DNA of 39,817 nt from GCA-2861595 sp035526335 (GTDB lineage Bacteria; Actinomycetota; Acidimicrobiia; Acidimicrobiales; GCA-2861595), in assembly GCA_035526335.1 (NCBI GenBank), contig DATLCN010000002.1, positions 1-39,817 of the forward strand, given 5' to 3'. A program made the translations under genes and the position numbers. The notes below the pieces were generated by a model, which ran no database searches, was not told the origin of the DNA, and saw nothing but the letters and a program-made list of their open reading frames with translations. Within the stretch, counting starts at the first letter, position 1. Each line of letters begins with the position of its first letter. Shown piece by piece: positions 14,470-22,383 of this stretch.

Positions 14470-14695
14470 GCTCCACGGCGCCGGCGCCGGCGACGTGTCG
14501 GCCATGACCTACGAGGAGCTGGTGGAAGCCCTCGAGCAGCTGACGTCGCGGATGGCCGACGGCGACGTGGGGATCGAGGAGGCGGTCGACCTCTACGAGC
14601 GGGCCGGGCGACTGCACACCCAGGCCACCGAGCGGCTGGCCGGCATCCAGGAACGCATCGAAAGGCTCGCCCCGGCGAGGTCCGAGGACCTCTGA
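14453..14695 (+). CDS. xseB: Exodeoxyribonuclease VII small subunit
   Basis: An 80-residue XseB with the typical helical hairpin: MTYEELVEALEQLTSRMADG, then IEEAVDLYERAGRLH and a final helix ERLAGIQERIERL. Several copies bind the XseA coiled coil to form the holoenzyme. It begins at a GTG inside the xseA reading frame (17-nt overlap), so translation is probably coupled; an internal ATG at 14462 is a possible alternative. An 18-residue N-terminal extension precedes the conserved part. Confidence 0.9.
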   Translation: MSQMGELHGAGAGDVSAMTYEELVEALEQLTSRMADGDVGIEEAVDLYERAGRLHTQATERLAGIQERIERLAPARSEDL

Positions 14696-14770
14696 TCCAG
14701 CCGATGGGTGCGCCCATGGCGGGGAAACTGCACGCGCGTGGTGGGGGTACAGGGGCGGTACCCTCTGGCC

Positions 14771-16540
14771 GTGCACGCGATCAAGCTGACCCTCCTCTCC
14801 GTCCTCGTTTCCGCTGCCGCGGTATTGACCCCGGTGTCCGTCCCGCCGGCAGCGGCGAGTCACACTCTGGGTCAGTTCCTCCAGGTGACGCCGGAGGTGA
14901 GCGTGGTTCCGCTGAGCGGAGTGGTCACCCTGAAGGCCCAGCTCTTCACGGAGCTCCTGGGCCGCAAGGCCACCGCCGACCCCCTGAGCGCCATCGTCGT
15001 CAACTTCGAGGAGGTGGATGTGCCGGCCGATCCCTCCGTCCTCAACGACACGACCTGCACGGTGCCGGCGGGCGAGTCGACGTGCTCGGTCACGGCCAGC
15101 TCCCCGACGCCGGTGGACAAGACGTTCCGTGTGTGGATCACCGGCCACAAGGACTCCACCGAGAACCGTCTCGCCAACACGACCGCCGCCGACCAGGCAA
15201 CTGCCGACTGCATCACCCCCGAGGAGGGCGAGAGTGAGGCCGCCGGCTGCCGTGCCAGCGGGGACACCGAGTTCGTGGGCGCAGCTGCGGAACCGGACTT
15301 CACGGATGTGGTCAAGGCCAGCTGGATGGCAGGTGGTGTCGACGTCGTACCGGACGACCAGCGGCTGCCGCCGGGCGGCCTGGCCACATTCACCGCCACC
15401 GCCTACGACATCAACGGCAACCCGGCACCTGGCATCGCCGTCTACTTCGAGTTCTTCAGCCTCTCGGTCTCGGACGGGGACGGGAACAACCCCGGGCCTC
15501 AACCTGGGGGAAACCCCGACGGCAGCTGTGTCACGCGCAGCACCGGACTGGCCGGCGCCGGCACGTGCTCGCTCGGCTACAGCCAGTTGAAGGAGGGCGT
15601 GGACCTTCTCTGCGTCTGGACGTCGGCCACTCCGCCGGTCTTCGCCGGAACCCGCGATGGCGGTACATGTGACGCGGAGGGCCTCGCCGACCCCACTGCC
15701 AACGACGGCAGGCCCAGCCCCGCCAACGACGACCAGGACGTGGTGCGGGTGGTGTGGCAGCGGGCCACCGCTCCGCCTCCCCCGCCTCCCACCGGCTACT
15801 GGCTGGCCGCCACCGACGGCGGGATATTCGCCTTCGGCGACGCCGAGTTCAAGGGCTCCACCGGCGCCATAAAGCTCAACCAGCCCATCGTGGGCATGGC
15901 CGGCGCCCCCGCCAACAAGGGCTACTGGATGGTGGCTTCCGACGGCGGCATCTTCGCCTTCGGTGACGCCAGGTTCCACGGCTCCACCGGCGCCATAAAG
16001 CTCAACCAGCCCATGGTGGGCATGGACTCCACGCCCAGCGGCAACGGCTACTTCCTGGTCGCCCGCGACGGTGGCATCTTCGCCTTCGGCGCCGCCAGGT
16101 TCCAGGGATCCACCGGCGCCATCAAGCTCAACCAGCCCATCGTGGGGATGACCGTGACACCGAGCGGCAACGGGTACTGGCTGGTGGCTTCCGACGGTGG
16201 CATCTTCGCCTTCGGTGACGCCAAGTTCTTCGGCTCCACCGGCGCCATCAAGCTCAACCAGCCCATCGTCGGCATGGCCGCCACGCCCACGGGCCTGGGC
16301 TACTGGTTGGTCGCCCGAGACGGTGGCATCTTCGCCTTCGGTGACGCCAGGTTCTTCGGCTCCACCGGCGCCATCAAGTTGAACCAGCCCATCGTCGGCA
16401 TGAGCCGCACGGCTACTGGCCTCGGCTACCGCCTCGTCGCCTCCGACGGTGGCATCTTCGCCTTCGGTGACGCCAGGTTCGTGGGATCCACCGGTGCCAT
16501 CAAGCTCAACAAGCCGATCGTCGCCATGGACGGATTCTGA
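14771..16540 (+). CDS. Secreted protein with Ig-like region and six 42-aa repeats
   Basis: A 589-residue exported protein. The GTG start gives MHAIKLTLLSVLVSAAAVLT, a signal peptide with a likely cleavage after PPAAAS. Residues about 30-170 and 195-330 look like two Ig-like (bacterial invasin/Big-type) beta domains, with Cys pairs (TTCTVPAGESTCSV; GSCVTRSTGLAGAGTCS). A PPPPPP linker leads into six near-identical repeats (residues 342-589) of the pattern GYWLVASDGGIFAFGDARF, GSTGAIKLNQPIVGM. I associate this repeat with secreted proteins of Acidimicrobiia; function unknown, perhaps a beta-propeller adhesin or cell-surface protein. TACCCT lies 6 nt before the GTG (leaderless-like). No sortase motif is present. 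Confidence 0.8.
   Translation: MHAIKLTLLSVLVSAAAVLTPVSVPPAAASHTLGQFLQVTPEVSVVPLSGVVTLKAQLFTELLGRKATADPLSAIVVNFEEVDVPADPSVLNDTTCTVPAGESTCSVTASSPTPVDKTFRVWITGHKDSTENRLANTTAADQATADCITPEEGESEAAGCRASGDTEFVGAAAEPDFTDVVKASWMAGGVDVVPDDQRLPPGGLATFTATAYDINGNPAPGIAVYFEFFSLSVSDGDGNNPGPQPGGNPDGSCVTRSTGLAGAGTCSLGYSQLKEGVDLLCVWTSATPPVFAGTRDGGTCDAEGLADPTANDGRPSPANDDQDVVRVVWQRATAPPPPPPTGYWLAATDGGIFAFGDAEFKGSTGAIKLNQPIVGMAGAPANKGYWMVASDGGIFAFGDARFHGSTGAIKLNQPMVGMDSTPSGNGYFLVARDGGIFAFGAARFQGSTGAIKLNQPIVGMTVTPSGNGYWLVASDGGIFAFGDAKFFGSTGAIKLNQPIVGMAATPTGLGYWLVARDGGIFAFGDARFFGSTGAIKLNQPIVGMSRTATGLGYRLVASDGGIFAFGDARFVGSTGAIKLNKPIVAMDGF
15794..16537 (+). repeat. Six tandem 126-bp coding repeats
   Basis: Six 42-codon units begin at each GGCTAC (GGY) of GYW; the last is cut to about 38 codons. 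Core DGGIFAFGDA and GSTGAIKLNQP are almost invariant, while positions around the x in DARFxGSTG and the xTPxGxG linker vary. Nucleotide identity is very high, indicating recent duplication or gene conversion. Confidence 0.92.
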
Positions 16541-16563
16541 CCCTCGCCGATCCGTGGCCGGAC

Positions 16564-17556
16564 ATGCTCGTCGCCCTCGGCTGGGACGACCGGGTGGCGA
16601 CTCTCTACCGGTCGCTGGCCGAGCCGTTCCACCAGCCGGCGCGGGTCAGCCGTGTCGACCGGGACCGCTGCAGCGTCCACACGGCCACCGGGAAGCTGCG
16701 GGCGGCGGCGCAGGTGCTGCCGGCCACGGGTGACTGGGTGGTGCTGCGGCCGGAGCCGCGGCCGACCGTCGACCACATCCTGGCCCGCCGGTCGACCCTG
16801 GAGCGGGCCGGCCAGGTGCTGGCCGCCAACGTCGACGTGGTCCTGGTCGTCGCCTCCCTCGACCGCCCCCTGAACCTCAACCGGGTGGAACGGGAGCTGG
16901 TGCTGGCGTGGGACAGCGGGGCGGTGCCGGTCGTGGTGCTGACCAAGGCGGACGCCACGCCGGAGGCGCCGGCACTGGCCGAGACGGTCGCCGCCCGGGC
17001 CGTGGGCGTAGAGGTCCTCCTCACCAGTGCCACCACCGGCCAGGGGGTGGCTGCCGTTCTGGCCCAGCTCCGGCCCAACCGTTCCGCTGTCTTCCTGGGG
17101 CCTTCGGGGTCCGGCAAGTCCACACTCGTCAACCGGATGCTGCAGGAGGACCGCCAGGCCGTGGGTGAGGTGCGGGCGGGCGACCACAGGGGCCGCCACA
17201 CCACCTCGTCGCGCCATCTTCTCGTCGTTCCGGGCGGCGGTGTGCTCATCGACACCCCCGGCCTCCGCTCCGTCGGCCTGGAAGGTGCGGAGGGTGGCGT
17301 GGCGATGACCTTTCCGGACGTGGAGGAGGTGGCCGGGGGATGCCGCTTCCGTGACTGCGTGCACACCGGTGAACCCGGATGCGCCGTGGTCGCCGCTGTG
17401 GCCGCAGGGGCACTCGACAGCGACCGGGTGGCGAGCTACCGAAAGCTCCAGGCCGAGCTGGAGGAGGGCGGACGGGAGCCCTGGGCCAAGGCGGCCGACA
17501 ACCAGCAGGGCCGCATCGCCCACCGGGCCATGAAGAAGATGCCCAGGAAGCGCTAG
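16564..17556 (+). CDS. rsgA: Ribosome small-subunit-dependent GTPase RsgA
   Basis: A 330-residue circularly permuted GTPase that acts late in 30S maturation. The OB domain (about residues 20-75) includes ATGDWVVLR; the permuted G motifs follow in order G4 LTKAD (about 125), G1 GPSGSGKST (about 179-187), G3 DTPGLRS (about 228); the zinc site is CRFRDCVHTGEPGC (Cys260, Cys265, His267, Cys273). The tail ends AMKKMPRKR. It starts 23 nt after the repeat-protein stop, so it may be co-transcribed. It converges on the aminopeptidase gene with a shared hairpin between. Confidence 0.93.
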   Translation: MLVALGWDDRVATLYRSLAEPFHQPARVSRVDRDRCSVHTATGKLRAAAQVLPATGDWVVLRPEPRPTVDHILARRSTLERAGQVLAANVDVVLVVASLDRPLNLNRVERELVLAWDSGAVPVVVLTKADATPEAPALAETVAARAVGVEVLLTSATTGQGVAAVLAQLRPNRSAVFLGPSGSGKSTLVNRMLQEDRQAVGEVRAGDHRGRHTTSSRHLLVVPGGGVLIDTPGLRSVGLEGAEGGVAMTFPDVEEVAGGCRFRDCVHTGEPGCAVVAAVAAGALDSDRVASYRKLQAELEEGGREPWAKAADNQQGRIAHRAMKKMPRKR

Positions 17557-17584
17557 CCGGCGCTCCGGCCGCGCTCAGCGCCGG
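17557..17584. terminator. Bidirectional hairpin between rsgA and the aminopeptidase gene
   Basis: CCGGCGCT (17557-17564) pairs perfectly with AGCGCCGG (17577-17584) across a 12-nt loop. It begins right after the rsgA stop and covers the stop codon of the convergent aminopeptidase gene. No T-run follows on either strand, as is usual for actinobacterial hairpin terminators, so function is inferred from position. Confidence 0.4.
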
Positions 17585-20139
17585 GACAGGACGCTGAGCA
17601 GCGTGGGCGCCTCCCGCCGGCGGAAGGCAACCGCGATGTCGAGGCGCTCGAGGAGCTGTGCCACCGTCCGTTGGCGGGACGGCGCCGGGTGGGCCTCCAG
17701 GAACGAGCGCACGTCGGCTGCCAGCTCCGGCACGGAGAGGGTCGTCACCCCTTCCAGCATCCGGTCTACGAGCTTGTCGGGGATCCGCCCGATCAGCTCG
17801 TCCCAGTGCTCCTTGACCAAAGTCCACGCCACGGGCCCGCCCCGGCGGTTGGCGATGAGCTGGGAGATGAGGAACGGGGCGTTCTGGGTCCGCACGTCGT
17901 TGCCCAGGGCGAGATCGAAGGTCCGCACCACGAGGGCGTCGTCCTCGAAGGAGGCGAGGCTGTAGAGGTAGCGCACCTCGTCCTGGGGCGTCGAAGCCGC
18001 CTTGTAGCGGGCCAGGTGCGTCTCGTAGTCGTGCTCGTCGCCGTTGACGGCGACGATGGTGACCACGGCGGCAGCCACGTCGGCATCGACTGAGCCCGGT
18101 TCCGCCAGCTCCCGGGCGTGCAGCTCACGTGCCTTCGCCACCACCTCGGGGTCGGCACCGACGACTCCGAGGGCCGAAAGCACTGTGGCCCGGAGGGTTC
18201 CGGTGCGCTCGTTCTCGCCTGGTGCCGGGGTCCACCCCAGCTCATCGGCCAGCGGGGACAGCAGCTTCCTCACCAGGGTCTGCAGGTGAGGCCTGTCGCC
18301 GCCGGCCGTCATCCGGTCGAGGAACCCGAGGGCGCCGGCGATGGCCGACCACACGCTCGGGTCACGCTCGCCGGTCTCACTCGCCGTCGTGGCCAGGTTC
18401 AAAAAATCGTCCACCGTGGAGGCGCCGGCCAGCACCGCTGCCCAGGTGTCACTCACCAGGTTGAACCGCTCCAGGGCGTCGAGGTCGGCGAAGGCCCTCG
18501 TGAGGCCCGCCAGCAGCTGGGGTTCGTAGCGCACCCGGTAGAAGCCCCAGCCTCCCTCGTTGACCACGACCCAGTCGGGCTTCCCGCCCAGGTCGACGGT
18601 GGCCGGCTCCGGGCCCAGGAGCAACCGCCGCTGGGTCGTCTCACCGCCGAACGATGCGCGCAGGATCACCGGCACCTGCCATCCGGCGCCGCCGGCGGGG
18701 TCGCCCCCGGCGTCCAGGTACCGGAACCGGCGCTGGCTCAGCACCACGCCGCCGCCGTCAGCCGTGGAGGAGACCGACACCAGCGGATAGCCGGGCTGGA
18801 AGATCCACGAGTCCATCGTGGTCCGTACGGGCTCTCCGGTGGACGCCTCCAGGGCGTCCCAGAGGTCCCCGGTGTCGGTGTTGGAGTAGCTGTGCTCGGC
18901 GATGTAGGCGGCGATGCCCTCCCGGAACGGCTCCGGCCCGACGTACCTCTCCAGCATGCGGAGCACGCCGGCGCCCTTCTGGTAGGTGAGCACGTCGAAC
19001 ATCTGCTCAGCCTCGTCGGGGCTGTCCACCGGGAACTCGATGGCCCGGGTGGTGGCCAGTCCGTCCACCAGCATGGCGTGGCCGCGACTGAGGGCGAAGG
19101 TGACCCACCGCTCCCAGTCCGGGCGGAAGTCGTCGATGCACAGCAGCTCCATGAAGGTGGCGAAGGCCTCGTTCAGCCAGATGCCGTTCCACCAGCGCAT
19201 GGTGACGAGGTCGCCGAACCACATGTGGGCCAGCTCGTGGGCGACCACGTCGGCCACCCGCTCCAACTCGGACCGGGTGGCACGGTCGGGGTCGACCAGG
19301 AGGGCGTTCTCCCGGAACGTGACGGCGCCCAGGTTCTCCATGGCACCCATGGCGAAATCGGGCAGGGCGATCATGTCCAGCTTCCCGGCGGGGTAGGCGA
19401 CCCCGAAGTAGCGGCTGAAGTAGCGCAGGGCGTGGGCGCCAATCTCCAAGGAGAACCCGCTGAGGCCCAGCTTCCCGGGAACGCAGGCCACCCGCAGCGC
19501 CACGCCGTCGACGTCGAGCCCGACGGTGGTCTCGAGTGGCCCCACCACGAAGGCCACGAGGTAGCTCGACATCCGCATCGTGGGGGCGAAGCGGACCTGC
19601 TTCCTCCCGTTGCCCAGCTCGGTCACGTCGGACACCTCGGAGTTGGAGATGGCGTCGAGCTGCTCGTCGAAGATGAGGGTGACGCCGAAGCTCGCCTTGA
19701 AGTCCGGCTCGTCCCAGCAGGGGAAGGCCCGGCGTGCGTCGGCCGGCTCGAACTGGGTGGCGGCCAAAGCCCGGGGGAGCCCGTCCGCACCGGCGAAGCT
19801 GCTCCCGTAGATGCCCCGGAGCTTCTCCGAGAAGCGGCCGGCGAAGGTGAGATGCAGGGTGTGGGCGCCGGCGCCGGCGGTGCCGTCGAGGTCGATCGTC
19901 ACCTGCTCGTGCTCACGGTCGACGACGGGACGGCCCGCGAGCACGGTGCCGTCGGCGGCCACCAGCTCGGCTTCGAGGATGTCGAGGTCGGCGGCGTTGA
20001 GAACCAGTGCCGGCGTCGGCTCGTGCACCTGCACCCGGACCCGCTCCTCGCCGGCGAAGGAGGACTTTTCGACGTCGAGGGTGAATGTCAGGTCGTAGTG
20101 CTCGGGCGAGACGGTGCGGGGTAGCCGGTGCGCGTTCAG
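17575..20139 (-). CDS. pepN: M1-family zinc aminopeptidase, probable CTG start
   Basis: An 854-residue aminopeptidase N. The GAMEN exopeptidase motif is in FAMGAMENLGAV and the zinc site is HELAHMWFGDL, with the third ligand 18 residues on in WLNEAF. The C-terminal ERAP1-like helical domain follows. No ATG, GTG or TTG lies in frame before a GTG at 20034, yet clear family sequence continues upstream of it (LPRTVSPEHYDLTFTL, FAGEERVRV). I therefore place the start at CTG 20139; TAGAAA lies 7 nt upstream, the same spacing as the leaderless promoters elsewhere in the window. GTG 20034 would remove the first strands of the N-domain. It is divergent from the PfkB gene, 38 nt away. Confidence 0.85.
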   Translation of the reverse strand: MNAHRLPRTVSPEHYDLTFTLDVEKSSFAGEERVRVQVHEPTPALVLNAADLDILEAELVAADGTVLAGRPVVDREHEQVTIDLDGTAGAGAHTLHLTFAGRFSEKLRGIYGSSFAGADGLPRALAATQFEPADARRAFPCWDEPDFKASFGVTLIFDEQLDAISNSEVSDVTELGNGRKQVRFAPTMRMSSYLVAFVVGPLETTVGLDVDGVALRVACVPGKLGLSGFSLEIGAHALRYFSRYFGVAYPAGKLDMIALPDFAMGAMENLGAVTFRENALLVDPDRATRSELERVADVVAHELAHMWFGDLVTMRWWNGIWLNEAFATFMELLCIDDFRPDWERWVTFALSRGHAMLVDGLATTRAIEFPVDSPDEAEQMFDVLTYQKGAGVLRMLERYVGPEPFREGIAAYIAEHSYSNTDTGDLWDALEASTGEPVRTTMDSWIFQPGYPLVSVSSTADGGGVVLSQRRFRYLDAGGDPAGGAGWQVPVILRASFGGETTQRRLLLGPEPATVDLGGKPDWVVVNEGGWGFYRVRYEPQLLAGLTRAFADLDALERFNLVSDTWAAVLAGASTVDDFLNLATTASETGERDPSVWSAIAGALGFLDRMTAGGDRPHLQTLVRKLLSPLADELGWTPAPGENERTGTLRATVLSALGVVGADPEVVAKARELHARELAEPGSVDADVAAAVVTIVAVNGDEHDYETHLARYKAASTPQDEVRYLYSLASFEDDALVVRTFDLALGNDVRTQNAPFLISQLIANRRGGPVAWTLVKEHWDELIGRIPDKLVDRMLEGVTTLSVPELAADVRSFLEAHPAPSRQRTVAQLLERLDIAVAFRRREAPTLLSVLSRR

Positions 20140-20177
20140 GAGGGTCTTTCTAGCGCGCCGGGCTAGGTTCGCCGACC

Positions 20178-21179
20178 GTGCCTTGCGACGACTTCGACGT
20201 AATGGCGGTGGGACATGCCGTCGTCGACGTCATCGCGCCCGCCACCGACGAGGACCTGGAGCTGCACGGCCTGGTGAAGGGCAGCATGGTCCTGGTCGAC
20301 TCGGAGCAGGTCGAGACCACCTATGCGGCCATGGGGCCGGCGGTGGAGTCCTCGGGGGGGTCGGCGGCCAACACCGTCGCCGGTGTGGCCTCCTTCGGAG
20401 GCTCGGCCGCCTTCGTCGGCAAGGTGAAGGACGACCAGCTGGGCCGGGTCTTCACCCACGACATCCGCTCCGTCGGCGTCGAGTTCTCCACCCCGCCGGC
20501 CACTGAGGGCGAGGCGACGGCGCGGTGCCTGGTCATGGTCACCCCCGACGCCCAGCGCACCATGAGCACCTTCCTGGGTGCGGCGCGGGGCCTGGCGGCC
20601 GGCGACATCGACCGGGACCTCGTGACCCGCTCGCGGATCACCTATCTCGAGGGCTACCTGTGGGACCCACCAGAGGCCATCTCGGCCCTGGTGCAGGCCA
20701 TGGACTGGGCCCACGCTGCGGAGCGGAGGGTCGCGTTCTCCCTGTCCGACCCCTTCTGCGTCGACCGTCACCGCCGGGAGTTCGTCGACCTGCTGAGCGC
20801 CGGCTCGGTGGACGTGCTGTTCGCCAACGAGTCCGAGGTGCTGTCGCTGTTCGAGGTGTCTTCCCTCGACGAGGCGCTGGCCGCTCTGAAGGGCACCTGT
20901 GAGATCGCCGCTGTCACCCGGGGACCGGCGGGATCGGTGGTGGTGGCCGGCAGCGACGTGGTGAGGGTACCGGCCGAACCCGTGGACGAGGTGGTCGACA
21001 CCACCGGCGCCGGGGACCTGTACGCCGCCGGCTTCCTGTTCGGACTGACGCACTCCGCCGGCGTGGACGTGTGCGCCCGGCTGGGCGGCGTGGCCGCGGC
21101 CGAGGTCGTCAGCCACATGGGTGCCCGGCCCCACACGTCGCTGGCCGCCCTCGCCGTGCCGGTCTTCCGCCGGGCCTGA
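20178..21179 (+). CDS. PfkB-family carbohydrate/nucleoside kinase (adenosine-kinase-like)
   Basis: A 333-residue ribokinase-fold enzyme. The N-terminal MAVGHAVVDVIAP, the substrate GGSAANTVAGVASFGG region (about residues 58-73) and the PfkB signature 2 DTTGAGDLYAAGFL (about 274-287, Asp base) are intact. The arrangement, with GSMVLVDSEQ early and TMSTFLGAAR, resembles bacterial adenosine kinase and related sugar kinases; the exact substrate is not certain. GTG start with TAGGTT 8 nt upstream and no ribosome site. It is followed by a strong hairpin and faces the CAP gene tail to tail. Confidence 0.87.
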   Translation: MPCDDFDVMAVGHAVVDVIAPATDEDLELHGLVKGSMVLVDSEQVETTYAAMGPAVESSGGSAANTVAGVASFGGSAAFVGKVKDDQLGRVFTHDIRSVGVEFSTPPATEGEATARCLVMVTPDAQRTMSTFLGAARGLAAGDIDRDLVTRSRITYLEGYLWDPPEAISALVQAMDWAHAAERRVAFSLSDPFCVDRHRREFVDLLSAGSVDVLFANESEVLSLFEVSSLDEALAALKGTCEIAAVTRGPAGSVVVAGSDVVRVPAEPVDEVVDTTGAGDLYAAGFLFGLTHSAGVDVCARLGGVAAAEVVSHMGARPHTSLAALAVPVFRRA

Positions 21180-21208
21180 GCGGGTCGCCACGGCCACCTG
21201 ACGCGCCG

Positions 21209-21235
21209 CCGCCGCCGGAGGGGAGCCGGCGGCGG
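21209..21235. terminator. Hairpin between the PfkB and CAP genes
   Basis: CCGCCGCCGG (21209-21218) pairs perfectly with CCGGCGGCGG (21226-21235) across a 7-nt loop, 30 nt after the PfkB stop and 57 nt beyond the CAP stop on the other strand. No T-run. It could serve both convergent genes. Confidence 0.5.
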
Positions 21236-21291
21236 GGCAGGTCGTGGGTGCCCCGGGGGGGGGCGGGGTGTGGTCCGGGCCTCGGCCGGTG

Positions 21292-22029
21292 TCAGCGGCT
21301 GGTCGGCCGGGCGGTGCGGGCGCGGCGTGCGCCACGGGCCCTGGTGGAGCGCTTCTTGGAGATCTTGGCCTTGGAGGCCGTGGAGGACTTGGCCCTGGTC
21401 GCCTTGGGGGCGCCCTGGGGGGTCATGAAGTTCTCCGTGACATAAAGCGTGCCGGCCTCGTCCTGGACCACCGAGATGCCGGCCTGGGTGAAGCCGCCGT
21501 TCAGGATGTTGGCCCGGTGCCCGGGGCTGTTCATCAGCCGCACGTGGGCGTCTTGGAGCGAGGTGGAGTTCATGGCCACGTTCTCACCCCGGGCCGCGGA
21601 GCGCAGCGACGCCTTGGTGGAGGCGGTGAAGTAGCCGTCGTTGTGCCAGATGGTGCGCTTGGAGGCCATGTCAGACGAGTGGGGGTGGGCGATGGCCACC
21701 ACGTCGGAGCGCACCGTCAGCACCACCATGTTGCGGCTGGTGCGCTCGGCGTTGACCAGCTCCATGAGCCGCTCGGCTGCGCCGGGCACCTCAGAGATGG
21801 TGCGCGCCGGGGCGGGGGCGGGAGCCGGAGCAGCCGCGGGCTGGGGCGAGGAGGGCGAGGAGGAGGAGGGCTGGGGGGCGGGCTGGGTGGATGAAGAGGG
21901 CGAGGGTGCCGGCGCCGCACAGCCACCGACGAGGGCGAGCGCCCCGCAGTCGGCAGCCGAGGCGCTACCCGTTGAGAGCAGCGAGAGGGGCAGGGACAAC
22001 ACTGCGATGGAAGCGAGGCGGCGGATCAT
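21292..22029 (-). CDS. Secreted CAP/SCP-domain protein
   Basis: A 245-residue exported protein. MIRRLASIAVLSLPLSLLST begins a signal peptide cleaved near GSASA; a Cys pair (DCGAL, GGCAAP) and a Pro/Ser/Ala linker (about residues 40-85) follow; the CAP domain (about 90-205) has VNAERTSRN, the His of IAHPHSSDMA, IWHND, GENVA and SPGHRANILNGGF; a Lys/Arg-rich tail closes it. Bacterial CAP proteins are extracellular, with unclear activity. ATG 22029 is chosen over an upstream start because it opens the signal peptide. It shares a conserved leader with the divergent metalloprotease gene, so the two are probably co-regulated. Confidence 0.88.
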   Translation of the reverse strand: MIRRLASIAVLSLPLSLLSTGSASAADCGALALVGGCAAPAPSPSSSTQPAPQPSSSSPSSPQPAAAPAPAPAPARTISEVPGAAERLMELVNAERTSRNMVVLTVRSDVVAIAHPHSSDMASKRTIWHNDGYFTASTKASLRSAARGENVAMNSTSLQDAHVRLMNSPGHRANILNGGFTQAGISVVQDEAGTLYVTENFMTPQGAPKATRAKSSTASKAKISKKRSTRARGARRARTARPTSR

Positions 22030-22084
22030 GCCAAAGGTGTCGTCACCGGCCGATCTGCGGCGTATCAACCCATGCCCAACGTGA
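22027..22084 (-). promoter_or_regulatory. CAP-gene leader element, copy A
   Basis: Reading toward the CAP gene, the order is TCACGTTGGG, TTGATAC (22068-22062), CGC.GA, CGG, then GACGACACCTTTGGC directly joined to the ATG. The gap between TTGATAC and the ATG is 32 nt. The same order and spacing occur before the divergent metalloprotease gene (copy B). Conservation up to the start codon suggests a promoter plus a 5-prime leader acting at RNA or DNA level. Confidence 0.6.
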
Positions 22085-22323
22085 CAACAACGCTTTGGGA
22101 TATGGCTAGTTGTGGCCATTTCCCGCTGGCCCCATATGTCCGGTCCAGTGCGACAAAACCCTTTGGTCATGTGCCGATCCGGGCCGAAAGCGCCGGTCGC
22201 GCCTGCGTGTAAATGATCAATGGACGGTCGACTGCCTGCTTGGAGTAGCTCTGAAATAGCCCGAGAGCGCCAGCTTTCAGGCGCCGGCCGGGCGTGGTGA
22301 CCGGTTCGTGTCAGTCATTTTGA
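22085..22323. promoter_or_regulatory. Divergent intergenic region between CAP and metalloprotease genes
   Basis: No gene is seen. Two further short motifs resemble the end of the leader: GTGACAACAACGCTTTGG at 22081-22098 (overlapping the edge) and GTGCGACAAAACCCTTTGG at 22148-22166, both plus strand. CGTGT at 22307-22311 and ACACG at 22326-22330 form a weak dyad near copy B. The AT content is higher than in the flanking genes, as expected for a regulatory region. Confidence 0.35.
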
Positions 22324-22383
22324 TCACACGTTGGGGGGGTCTTGATACAACGCTGAACCGGGCGCGACGACGCATTTGGCATG
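22324..22383 (+). promoter_or_regulatory. Metalloprotease-gene leader element, copy B
   Basis: TCACACGTTGGGG, TTGATAC (22342-22348), CGCTGA, CCGGG, then GACGACGCATTTGGC joined to the ATG at 22381. The TTGATAC-to-ATG gap is 32 nt, identical to copy A. The last 21 nt including the start codon differ from copy A at only three positions. Confidence 0.6.

Noticed and set aside
14703..14716. ATGGG/CCCAT hairpin after xseB as terminator
   Set aside because: Only a 5-bp stem, and the next gene may share the transcript.
18118..20124. A 668-codon open frame antisense to the aminopeptidase gene
   Set aside because: Composition typical of antisense in high-GC DNA; no recognisable motif.
22307..22330. 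CRP-type site CGTGT...ACACG
   Set aside because: Arms are only 5 bp and the 14-nt spacing departs from TGTGA-N6-TCACA.
22240..22380. Possible ydaO-type cyclic-di-AMP riboswitch before a secreted protein gene
   Set aside because: The conserved ydaO sequence blocks could not be found by eye; the shared leader is described instead.
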